Made by a program: the position numbers and the translations under genes. Below are positions 1 to 5,256 of a stretch of DNA of 5,491 bases, in pieces. The notes under the pieces are model-generated. The model ran no database searches. It was not told where the DNA came from and worked only from the letters and a program-made list of their open reading frames with translations. The first letter of the stretch is position 1. The number at the start of each line of letters is the position of its first letter. The stretch is from Deltaproteobacteria bacterium (GTDB taxonomy: Bacteria > Desulfobacterota > DSM-4660 > Desulfatiglandales > HGW-15), in the NCBI GenBank assembly GCA_019308525.1, contig JAFDIC010000283.1:1-5491 (forward strand), written 5' to 3'.

Positions 1-525
1 AATCTCCCTGGGGACCTCTGGGTCGCAGAGTATGGCCTTTATCTCTGAAGCGAAAAGGAGCTTCCGGCCGTCCCAGAAAAAGTGCAAAGGTTTTATGCCC
101 AGCCGATCTCGCCCCAGGATGAGTTTCTCTCGGGCTGCATCCCAGAGGGCAAAGGCGAACATCCCGTTCAGGCGCCCCAGGCAATCTATTCCCTCTTCTT
201 CGTACAGGTGTATGATAACTTCACAGTCCGTCTTGCTCTTCAAACGGTGACCCCTGGACAAGAGCTCTTTTCTCAACTCCATGTAATCATATATCTCTCC
301 GTTGAACACGAGCCAGACGGTCCCATCCTCATTGCACATGGGCTGATGACCGGCAGGTGAAAGGTCTATGATGCTCAATCTGCGATGCCCCAAGCCTATG
401 GGGGGAGAGAGAAGAATGCCTTCATCATCCGGGCCGCGATGAGCAAAGGAATGACACATCCTTCTCAAGAGGCTTTCATCTATGCACCTGCCACTCAGAT
501 CGATTTTTCCGCAAATTCCACACAT
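1..525 (-). CDS. asnB: Glutamine-hydrolysing asparagine synthetase / amidotransferase, N-terminal part (runs off left edge)
   Basis: The reverse strand reads without interruption from an ATG at 525 to the window edge, giving 175 residues of a protein whose family is usually about 600 or more residues long. It begins MCGICG, so Cys2 is exposed as the N-terminal nucleophile of a class II glutamine amidotransferase after Met removal. Other glutaminase landmarks are visible: HRGPDD (29-34), GHRRLSIIDLS (47-57), FNGEIYDY (74-81), KTDCEVI (98-104), RLNGMFAFALWD (118-129) and GRDRLGIKPL (138-147). The family hydrolyses glutamine and passes ammonia to an adenylated aspartate, making asparagine. Relatives in polysaccharide clusters amidate other acceptors. 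The synthetase domain is outside the window, so the acceptor cannot be judged. No clear Shine-Dalgarno sequence precedes the ATG. The gene lies 78 bases downstream of the PHP-like gene on the same strand, which suggests co-transcription. Confidence 0.93.
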   Translation of the reverse strand, partial: MCGICGKIDLSGRCIDESLLRRMCHSFAHRGPDDEGILLSPPIGLGHRRLSIIDLSPAGHQPMCNEDGTVWLVFNGEIYDYMELRKELLSRGHRLKSKTDCEVIIHLYEEEGIDCLGRLNGMFAFALWDAAREKLILGRDRLGIKPLHFFWDGRKLLFASEIKAILCDPEVPREI

Positions 526-603
526 AGCTTTTTGTTGCTAAAGACAAACCAATGGAATCTTTTCCGCCATCGGGAAGATGGAATCAGGGCGGTTCACCGG
601 CAA

Positions 604-2130
604 CTAGGGGATTCGGTAAACAACGAATATGGGATTTGATGTGAGATGTTTTTTCCCATCCATTATCCGGTAAAAGGTCATCTTGCCGGGAGTTACGCTC
701 CTGTCGACGTATTCTATTTCCAGCGGTGCCCTTCCGGTGAATGTCTCTACGAGTTCGCCTCCCCTGATAAGCAATATGGTTATGGGCGCAGGTGTTTCCG
801 GGTAATAGGATACCTTGAACTTGATCAGTGGGGATGACGAGGCATTCAGGGTCTCTCCCATATATGCCCTGCCTGAGTCTGTGGAAGACACATGGAAGTA
901 GTCGAGCCTCGGCCATTTGCGGCCGTCGCTACGAGAGCAATACATCCTACCTTTCTCCAGGGCCTCCAGAATGGCCTTTTTGGAGAACTCCCTCACCAGA
1001 AACGTGGTGGGATAGGCCCCGAGTTTCAGGCCCCAGCGGCCTTCTTCATGAAAATCCGCCGTGGATATTGCCCAAGGGGCTCGTCTTCTCTCCCCTGCGC
1101 AAAACTCGTTCAGGACCCTGTCCCATTCCCTCCCCGGGTCGATCAGGGTTATCCTGTCACCGTAAATCGCTGCGAAACCCGTGTAGTCTTGAGATTCATG
1201 GATCACCTGGGGGTAGGGGGGAGTGCTTACCCTGATAGGGCCCTGGCGCCTTATGCCCGATCTCTGCTCAGGGTAGTTCCAGAAGCTATACCCCCCGCGC
1301 TCCCTGACATAATTGATCAGTTCCTGGTAGGGACCTATGCCCTGGTCACCCGCGTAAGGGTGGTATAAGGAACCCCTGAAAGGGTTGTAGTCAATGATAG
1401 CAAGGGCGGAAATGATGATAATGGCTATCCCCATGAGGCGGTACCGCCCCTTCCATTTCAAAAAGATCACACCTATTACAAGAGGAACAAGGAACAAGCC
1501 GACTCCTGGCAGCAGGGTCTTGGTATACCTCAGGGAAAAGTCGTTACCGATGCTGGGTATACCTTCGTAGTCCTCAGGCTTTTCAAAGTTGAGGATCAAC
1601 ATCTTGCGATCGTATTCCCGTAGAGTCAGGTTTCCTCTCACCCAGGAACCTGTCCAGTAGTAAAAGGGGGATGTGATGCACCCTGGAATGATAATGGTAT
1701 CCCGGTACTTGGCAGCCGCCACCCTTATGGCATTGAGGTACTTCTCTGTTCCGTGGGTCGCAATGGAAGGATACTCCCTGGTATACTTGACTATCCTCCT
1801 GAATGGAGGAAGCCCGTAAGACACTGATATCCTGTCGTGGTCGTTGATGAACAGGACTTTGAATCCCCTTGATCTGGCAATCCGCACCAGCTCCTCGATC
1901 CCGTGGGCACCGTCGCTGAAACTGCTGCGCAGGTCTATAAGGCCGGGGACCTGATGATAAGGGGTCTCGTCCGAGGCACTGACCGCAAGGGGGTAAGACA
2001 AGACGAGAGACAAGGCGAAACCTATTAGCCATGTCATCGAACTGGTTATGGGGCCCCTGGGGGAGGATATTGCTTTCTTCAAATCAGTCTTGGTTATCTT
2101 TTTGAATTGACACAAAGCGCAGGATAACAT
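604..2130 (-). CDS. PHP-superfamily-like membrane/periplasmic protein with degenerate metal-binding motifs
   Basis: A long reverse-strand gene ends at TAG 604-606. With the ATG at 2130 it has 508 residues. A hydrophobic segment at residues 33-52 ending AVSA-SDE looks like a signal peptide or anchor. The next region resembles a PHP phosphoesterase fold: DLRSSFSDG (66-74) stands where PHP proteins have DLHxHSxxSDG, INDHD (95-99) matches the second motif, IIPGCITS (147-154) sits where a metal-binding Glu is usual, and STADFHEEG (356-364) resembles the late metal motif. Two membrane helices (about 206-226 and 230-247) are joined by the basic loop KWKGRYR. By the positive-inside rule the loop is cytoplasmic and both flanking halves lie outside. 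The function is unknown; hydrolase activity is doubtful because the first-motif histidines are missing. The start is uncertain. The frame stays open to an ATG at 2256. TTG at 2082 would give MKKAIS, a typical signal start, and ATG at 2037 would leave no basic n-region. None has a good ribosome site. Confidence 0.8.
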   Translation of the reverse strand: MLSCALCQFKKITKTDLKKAISSPRGPITSSMTWLIGFALSLVLSYPLAVSASDETPYHQVPGLIDLRSSFSDGAHGIEELVRIARSRGFKVLFINDHDRISVSYGLPPFRRIVKYTREYPSIATHGTEKYLNAIRVAAAKYRDTIIIPGCITSPFYYWTGSWVRGNLTLREYDRKMLILNFEKPEDYEGIPSIGNDFSLRYTKTLLPGVGLFLVPLVIGVIFLKWKGRYRLMGIAIIIISALAIIDYNPFRGSLYHPYAGDQGIGPYQELINYVRERGGYSFWNYPEQRSGIRRQGPIRVSTPPYPQVIHESQDYTGFAAIYGDRITLIDPGREWDRVLNEFCAGERRRAPWAISTADFHEEGRWGLKLGAYPTTFLVREFSKKAILEALEKGRMYCSRSDGRKWPRLDYFHVSSTDSGRAYMGETLNASSSPLIKFKVSYYPETPAPITILLIRGGELVETFTGRAPLEIEYVDRSVTPGKMTFYRIMDGKKHLTSNPIFVVYRIP

Positions 2131-2384
2131 AAATAAATATTTTTGTTGCTCCTTGGCAGTCTGCGGGTATCCGTGGGCCCACAAACAACCCTGATCTTTA
2201 CCGCCACGAAAGGCGGAGTTCAAAAAAGAACCCTCGGGCCTAGCCTCCATACGCATGTCCGGCTTTTAGAGGGCTAACATATTGCTGGCGCTTGTTTTTT
2301 GTAGGATTTAACCATAATTCCACAGTCTTGTCCACTTTTTTGGCAGCAGGGAGTATTTGGCTATTCCGATCGGGGGAAGAGATT
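2131..2384. promoter_or_regulatory. Divergent intergenic region between the PHP-like gene and the metallo-hydrolase gene
   Basis: This region must hold the start signals of both divergent units. On the plus side, CATAAT (2313-2318) follows TTGTTT (2292-2297) at only 15 bases, a weak promoter candidate. On the minus side no convincing -35/-10 pair was found. The minus-strand leader contains a hairpin CCGCC-TTTCGT-GGCGG (2216-2201), a 10-bp palindrome GTGGGCCCAC (2173-2182), and a CTGCC directly followed by AAGGAG. CTGCC could pair with the same GGCGG and so compete with the hairpin. If translation of the PHP-like gene starts at 2256 rather than 2130, part of this stretch is coding. Confidence 0.35.
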
Positions 2385-3230
2385 ATGAGGATCAAATTCT
2401 GGGGTACCAGAGGCTCCATACCCGTGCCAGGACGGGATACAATTGAATATGGCGGTAATACTACCTGCCTGGAGATCACACTCGGGGGCGGAAAAAAACT
2501 CATAGTTGATGCAGGCACGGGTATTAGGGCGCTCGGCTATGAGCTTATGAAGGAAGGGGGGGCGGTTGACCTTTACCTCCTGATAACCCATATTCATTGG
2601 GATCACATTATAGGTTTCCCATTCTTTCAGCCGCTTTATGATCCTTCTACGAGAATCAAGATAGACGGGTATCCAACCTGTATGAGAGGCCTCAGATCAA
2701 CCTTTGATACGAAAATGGGAGATGGCTTTTTCCCCATCAAGTTTGATGACCTGAGGGCTGAGGTGGAATACATGGACAACATCAGTAGAGGCCAAATGGA
2801 GCTGGAAGACATCACGATCGAAAGCATACCCTTGCAGCATCCCCAGGGCGGATATGGATTTCGGTTCAGGGAAGACGGCAGAACCCTGGTCTTTATCACT
2901 GACAACGAACTAACGCGTGAACCGTGGAGCGGGAGGAGCATCAGGGGATATGTAGAGTTCTGCAAGGAAGCAGATATCTTGATTCATGATGCCCAGTATC
3001 TCCCTTCAGAGATCAAACAGAGGAAGGGATGGGGTCATTCAGACTACGAGGCCGCTCTCATGCTGGCCCATGAAGCAGGGGTGAAGAAGCTGATATTGTT
3101 CCATCACGACCCTTCCAGAACCGATTCGGACGTTGCCGCCATCCAGGAGACCTGCCAGGAGACTGCCACCCAGAAGAATCTTTCCCTGACTGTGGAAGCG
3201 GCCAAGGAGAACAGCGAACTGGCGTTGTGA
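2385..3230 (+). CDS. Metallo-beta-lactamase-fold hydrolase (phosphodiesterase / RNase Z-like group)
   Basis: This 281-residue cytoplasmic protein has no signal peptide. The ATG at 2385 is chosen because GGGGGAAGAG lies just upstream and because the protein then opens with MRIKFWGTRGSIP, a typical family start. An in-frame ATG at 2292 would add a 31-residue tail lacking a ribosome site. Metal ligands are visible: THIHWDH gives His69, His71, Asp73 and His74, followed by His152 (LQHPQGG) and Asp173 (ITDNE). Further His candidates are at 201 (LIHDAQY), 218 (GHSD) and 240/241 (LFHHDP). NTTCLEI and IVDAGTGIRALG are the usual early beta-strand elements. The arrangement fits the Lactamase_B_2 group, which includes cyclic-nucleotide phosphodiesterases and RNase Z relatives that hydrolyse phosphodiesters with two metal ions. 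The real substrate cannot be told from sequence. It is the first gene of a same-strand set with cobU and an unknown gene. Confidence 0.92.
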   Translation: MRIKFWGTRGSIPVPGRDTIEYGGNTTCLEITLGGGKKLIVDAGTGIRALGYELMKEGGAVDLYLLITHIHWDHIIGFPFFQPLYDPSTRIKIDGYPTCMRGLRSTFDTKMGDGFFPIKFDDLRAEVEYMDNISRGQMELEDITIESIPLQHPQGGYGFRFREDGRTLVFITDNELTREPWSGRSIRGYVEFCKEADILIHDAQYLPSEIKQRKGWGHSDYEAALMLAHEAGVKKLILFHHDPSRTDSDVAAIQETCQETATQKNLSLTVEAAKENSELAL

Positions 3231-3242
3231 GTTGATGCTAGA

Positions 3243-3258
3243 AGCCGTGCTTTCGGCT
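3243..3258 (+). other. Small stem-loop between the metallo-hydrolase gene and cobU
   Basis: AGCCG and CGGCT form a perfect 5-bp stem around a 6-base loop in the 78-base gap before cobU. There is no T-run after it, so it is not a convincing intrinsic terminator. It could be an mRNA processing or stabilising element, or chance. Confidence 0.25.
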
Positions 3259-3308
3259 GGCAAGACTAACAAGAGATATCGCAGTTTTGAGGGTGGAGCC
3301 CCTACCAT

Positions 3309-3869
3309 ATGCCACAGGTAAATCCCAACGAATTGGTCCTGGTGCTGGGGGGTGCCCGCAGCGGCAAGAGCTCCTGGGCACTCAAGTACGTGGAAGAGAG
3401 ATACCACTCCTACGTCTTCCTTGCCACGGCCAGGGTCCAGGATGAGGAGATGGCCGAGAGGGTTAGACTCCATAAGAAATCCAGGGGCCTTGAGTGGGGC
3501 CTGCTGGAGGAGCCTCTGGAAGTGGCCGAGGCAATAGGAACAAAATGCGCCGACTATGATTGCGTCCTGATAGACTGCGCGACCATTTGGTTGAGCAACG
3601 TCATGATAGAAAAGGGAGACAAAGAAGTGCTGAATTACGGGAAGGTCTTCCTGGAGGCGCTGGCAGAGAGGAAGCAGGCCATAGTGATCGTGTCCAACGA
3701 GGTAGGGATGGGCGTTGTCCCGGATCATCCCCTCGGGAGGAGATTTCGGGATCACGCGGGATTCATGAACCAGGAAATTGCAAAGATGGCTGACAAGGTG
3801 GTCTTTATGGTGGCGGGATTACCTATGTTCCTCAAGCGCGACCGGGAGGGTTCCCTTTCTCCAGAGTAA
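3309..3869 (+). CDS. cobU: Adenosylcobinamide kinase / adenosylcobinamide-phosphate guanylyltransferase
   Basis: This 186-residue protein is close to the usual family length of about 180. CobU phosphorylates adenosylcobinamide and then transfers GMP from GTP to make adenosyl-GDP-cobinamide, the activated intermediate for attaching the lower ligand of cobalamin. The P-loop GGARSGKS is at 14-21. RVRLHKKSRGLEW (51-63) contains His55, which aligns with the guanylylated histidine of Salmonella CobU (His46). VLIDCATIWLSN (86-97) is the Walker-B-like strand, and SNEVGMGVVP (129-138) and RRFRDHAGFMNQ (144-155) are strongly conserved family blocks. No key residue is missing. The ATG is preceded by GGTGGAG (3292-3298) at about 10 bases. 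The gene follows the metallo-hydrolase gene by 78 bases. The usual partners cobS, cobT and cobD/cbiB are not in the window, so this is an isolated pathway gene here, involved in either late de novo synthesis or cobinamide salvage. Confidence 0.96.
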   Translation: MPQVNPNELVLVLGGARSGKSSWALKYVEERYHSYVFLATARVQDEEMAERVRLHKKSRGLEWGLLEEPLEVAEAIGTKCADYDCVLIDCATIWLSNVMIEKGDKEVLNYGKVFLEALAERKQAIVIVSNEVGMGVVPDHPLGRRFRDHAGFMNQEIAKMADKVVFMVAGLPMFLKRDREGSLSPE

Positions 3870-3979
3870 TGAAGATATCAAGAGTTTTCTGGTGGTCCTG
3901 GTTGCAAGGGGTGGTAAACCAAAGGATGGGATGCGGGGGATAGGCAACGTTTCACTTCTTCCACATTTTCGGAGGTAGA

Positions 3980-4426
3980 ATGGGGAAAATATTCGAAGTG
4001 ATCGAGACATCCAAAGGCAAAGACAAAGGGGAGCCTGAACTCTGTCTTGGAATCCGAATGAGGGTTGGTGGGAGTGAAGGCGTTTTTCCCATTACCAGGC
4101 CGTGCAGGGGGCTCTCGGACCTCGAAAAGGAATTCCTTGCAATAGAGAAGGATCTCTCAGATACCCTCGATCAGGCCAAGAGGACTTTTGGTGATTTCAC
4201 CCGCGGGGAAGTGGTAGAGATAAGCCCGGATATGGGTCCTGAGGAAATCTGGGCCCGCCTTTCTCAAATCGAAGATGAAGGTATGTTCATAAGGACTTTC
4301 AATACCCTGGATGAGGAAATACGCAAGTCGGTGGCCGAATATGTCCTCACAAGATGCAATATCTTCTCTGGAAAGGCCCTGGTCTTCTCTTCCAGGTATG
4401 ACAGCGAGACTGCATTGATGGTGTAG
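3980..4426 (+). CDS. Unrecognised 148-residue cytoplasmic protein downstream of cobU
   Basis: I do not recognise this family. The ATG at 3980 has a strong ribosome site, GGAGGT (3971-3976), at short spacing, and the frame ends with TAG at 4424-4426. The protein is rich in acidic and basic residues and has no signal peptide or membrane segment. The first half looks beta-rich (KIFEVIETS at 3-11, ELCLGIRMRVGG at 20-31, GVFPITRPC at 34-42). The middle looks helical and amphipathic (SDLEKEFLAIEKDLSDTLDQ at about 46-65), and another helical part lies around residues 108-126. Three cysteines (22, 42, 126) are scattered and do not form an obvious metal site. It lies 110 bases after cobU on the same strand and may be co-transcribed; a link to cobalamin metabolism is only a guess from position. 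Good codon structure and the ribosome site argue that it is a real gene. Confidence 0.82.
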   Translation: MGKIFEVIETSKGKDKGEPELCLGIRMRVGGSEGVFPITRPCRGLSDLEKEFLAIEKDLSDTLDQAKRTFGDFTRGEVVEISPDMGPEEIWARLSQIEDEGMFIRTFNTLDEEIRKSVAEYVLTRCNIFSGKALVFSSRYDSETALMV

Positions 4427-4550
4427 GCTAAGGGAGCACGTTTTGAGCTTGGGCCATCGATGTTGAATCTGCTCTCAAGAGCAACTCCCAGGAGAGGTGA
4501 GTCTTTTCGGGTGGAAATTCCCATGAAGCGTTGTTGCCGGAACTTGGGCG
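4427..4550. other. Non-coding spacer between the unknown gene and the tRNA fragment's terminator
   Basis: I see no credible gene here. The one visible structure is a 5-bp stem TGCTC-TCAA-GAGCA (4470-4483) without a T-run on either strand, so it is a poor terminator. The end signal for the plus-strand gene set was not identified. Confidence 0.4.
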
Positions 4551-4588
4551 GAAACAAGAATGGCAGGCGAAAGAGGATTCAGCCTGCC
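4551..4588 (-). terminator. Rho-independent terminator on the 3' side of the tRNA-Ala fragment
   Basis: GGCAGGC (4562-4568) and GCCTGCC (4582-4588) form a perfect 7-bp GC-rich stem around a 13-base loop. Read on the minus strand, the stem is followed by ATTCTTGTTTC, a moderately T-rich tail. The stem begins about 10 bases past the CCA end of the tRNA fragment, which is where a tRNA gene's terminator belongs. This suggests that the original tRNA-Ala gene ended here before the insertion. Confidence 0.6.
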
Positions 4589-4598
4589 CTGATTTCCC

Positions 4599-4643
4599 TG
4601 GTGGAGCTGATGGGGATCGAACCCACGACCTCATGAATGCCAT
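4599..4643 (-). tRNA. 3' half of tRNA-Ala (anticodon GGC), disrupted; likely att site
   Basis: On the minus strand these 45 bases read as the second half of a tRNA. They give the anticodon loop ATGGCAT (anticodon GGC), the 3' anticodon strand TCATG, variable region AGGTC, T-arm GTGGG-TTCGATC-CCCAT with a normal 7-base loop, acceptor 3' strand CAGCTCC, discriminator A and an encoded CCA. The pattern follows the E. coli tRNA-Ala(GGC) sequence closely, including the identical loop and variable region. The next bases to the right (ACTAA on the minus strand) cannot pair with TCATG, and no D-arm or 5' acceptor strand follows, so the gene breaks at the anticodon loop. Integrases commonly use tRNA 3' halves as attachment sites and leave a displaced 3' fragment at one end of the element. 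It cannot give a working tRNA by itself. Confidence 0.88.
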
Positions 4644-4647
4644 TTAG

Positions 4648-4659
4648 TTGACTTGTCAA
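4648..4659. repeat. Short inverted repeat next to the att core
   Basis: TTGAC-TT-GTCAA is a 5-bp inverted repeat with a 2-base centre, starting 5 bases beyond the last tRNA-derived base. Its place beside the presumed crossover region makes it a candidate core-type integrase contact, but a repeat this short could be chance. Confidence 0.3.
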
Positions 4660-4724
4660 AAAATAATCCATGTAACCTATTAATTTCACGACGTATTCTC
4701 TTCTGCCTGATTCTATTTCTCTTC

Positions 4725-4742
4725 ATTGCATGAATTGCATGA
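4725..4742 (+). repeat. Tandem 9-bp direct repeat ATTGCATGA
   Basis: Two exact, adjacent copies of ATTGCATGA lie at 4725-4733 and 4734-4742, followed by a degenerate third, CGTGCATAA (4743-4751). Short direct repeats near an att core are typical of arm-type integrase or excisionase binding sites; that role is inferred here. Confidence 0.5.
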
Positions 4743-4779
4743 CGTGCATAAAATCAAATACTTAGCATGCACGCGGCAC

Positions 4780-4801
4780 AATTTGGTACAAATTTGGTAC
4801 A
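4780..4801 (+). repeat. Tandem 11-bp direct repeat AATTTGGTACA
   Basis: Two exact, adjacent copies of AATTTGGTACA lie at 4780-4790 and 4791-4801, followed by an A-tract. The 11-base period places both copies on the same face of the helix, as expected for cooperative protein binding. They lie about 140 bases from the att core, a plausible place for arm-type integrase sites. Confidence 0.55.
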
Positions 4802-4891
4802 AAAAAAGCAAATCTCGAATCTTTCAATTGCTTACTCAGAAAATTCGTTGATAGGTGGGTTATATCCAAAATCGCTAGTCTGCATTCTTTA

Positions 4892-4920
4892 TTGACAAAT
4901 AATATTATTCCATCTATATA
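4892..4920 (+). promoter_or_regulatory. Near-consensus sigma-70-type promoter reading toward the integrase gene
   Basis: A perfect -35 box TTGACA (4892-4897) is separated by exactly 17 bases from TATATA (4915-4920). Transcription would start near 4927, leaving a leader of about 330 bases before the preferred integrase ATG. No plus-strand gene intervenes. The first 28-bp dyad lies just downstream of the start point, where a bound protein could block transcription. Confidence 0.6.
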
Positions 4921-4936
4921 AGAAAACATTAGCTAG

Positions 4937-4964
4937 AGTTCACTTTTCATCAGAAAAATGAACT
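4937..4964. repeat. 28-bp dyad, copy 1 (downstream of the promoter)
   Basis: GTTCA (4938-4942) and TGAAC (4959-4963) form an imperfect dyad. Bases 4938-4953 (GTTCACTTTTCATCAG) are the exact reverse complement of 5221-5236. The whole 28-base unit aligns, inverted, with copy 2 at 5210-5237, differing mainly in four A bases versus four T bases in the inner spacer. It may be an operator or an integrase/excisionase site. Confidence 0.5.
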
Positions 4965-4968
4965 TGAT

Positions 4969-5115
4969 TTAGTTAAATTTGCAGACCCTTCCAACGTAGA
5001 GATCTGCCGTCAGTAACACCTCTCCAATTTGACCAATTCTTCCTTTAGGAGTCTCTTCAAGTCTCCACCCTTCCCCCCACCGCCTATTCCCATACGTTCT
5101 TAATATCATCCCCAT
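4969..5115 (-). CDS. Possible small protein, 48 residues, unrecognised
   Basis: An open frame runs on the minus strand from ATG 5115 to TAA at 4969-4971, giving a 48-residue basic peptide (MGMILRTYGNRRWGEGW... ending VGRVCKFN). The frame is open only seven codons further upstream. I see no Shine-Dalgarno sequence or promoter. The residue mix looks more protein-like than usual for AT-rich spacer, and it would be antisense to the integrase leader. It could be a real small element gene, a remnant, or chance. Confidence 0.2.
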   Translation of the reverse strand: MGMILRTYGNRRWGEGWRLEETPKGRIGQIGEVLLTADLYVGRVCKFN

Positions 5116-5209
5116 AAACAATAGCTGAAATTTCGATCATTCCTCGTCGGGGCCCCACTGAAGATTTAAAAACCTATTTGATTTCAATGGTTTATGGCTT
5201 TTTTCAGTA

Positions 5210-5237
5210 GGTTCACAAAACTGATGAAAAGTGAACC
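5210..5237. repeat. 28-bp dyad, copy 2 (upstream of the preferred integrase start)
   Basis: GGTTCAC (5210-5216) and GTGAACC (5231-5237) are perfect 7-bp inverted half-sites around a 14-base centre. Bases 5221-5236 are the exact reverse complement of 4938-4953 in copy 1. If the integrase starts at 5257, this dyad lies in its leader about 20 bases before the ATG. If it starts at 5194 or 5224, the dyad overlaps the first codons. Confidence 0.6.
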
Positions 5238-5256
5238 AGTAGCCGGGAAAAGGAAA

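Noticed and set aside
828..1368. Two overlapping plus-strand frames (135 and 158 codons) opposite the PHP-like gene
   Set aside because: The minus-strand frame has PHP-like motifs, membrane segments and continuous coding character; these are shadows.
3039..3755. A 238-codon minus-strand frame opposite cobU and the end of the metallo-hydrolase
   Set aside because: It is the antisense of two clearly recognised genes, so it is a shadow of their codon bias.
3869..3943. A 24-codon plus-strand frame overlapping the cobU stop codon (TAATG)
   Set aside because: It is very short, Trp-rich, without a matching ribosome site, and resembles nothing I know; stop/start overlaps of this kind arise by chance.
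4470..4483. Hairpin TGCTC-TCAA-GAGCA after the unknown gene as a terminator
   Set aside because: The stem is only 5 bp and no T-run follows on either strand.
4264..4557. A 97-codon minus-strand frame opposite the unknown gene and its downstream spacer
   Set aside because: Most of it mirrors a plus-strand gene with a strong ribosome site, and the residue mix looks like a shadow.
4599..4660. A complete or intron-containing tRNA gene
   Set aside because: No 5' acceptor strand, D-arm or 5' anticodon strand was found in the several hundred bases to the right.
4878..4986. Inverted repeat GTCTGCA / TGCAGAC flanking the promoter
   Set aside because: Seven bases at about 95-base spacing is within chance expectation and does not fit the better-supported 28-bp dyads.
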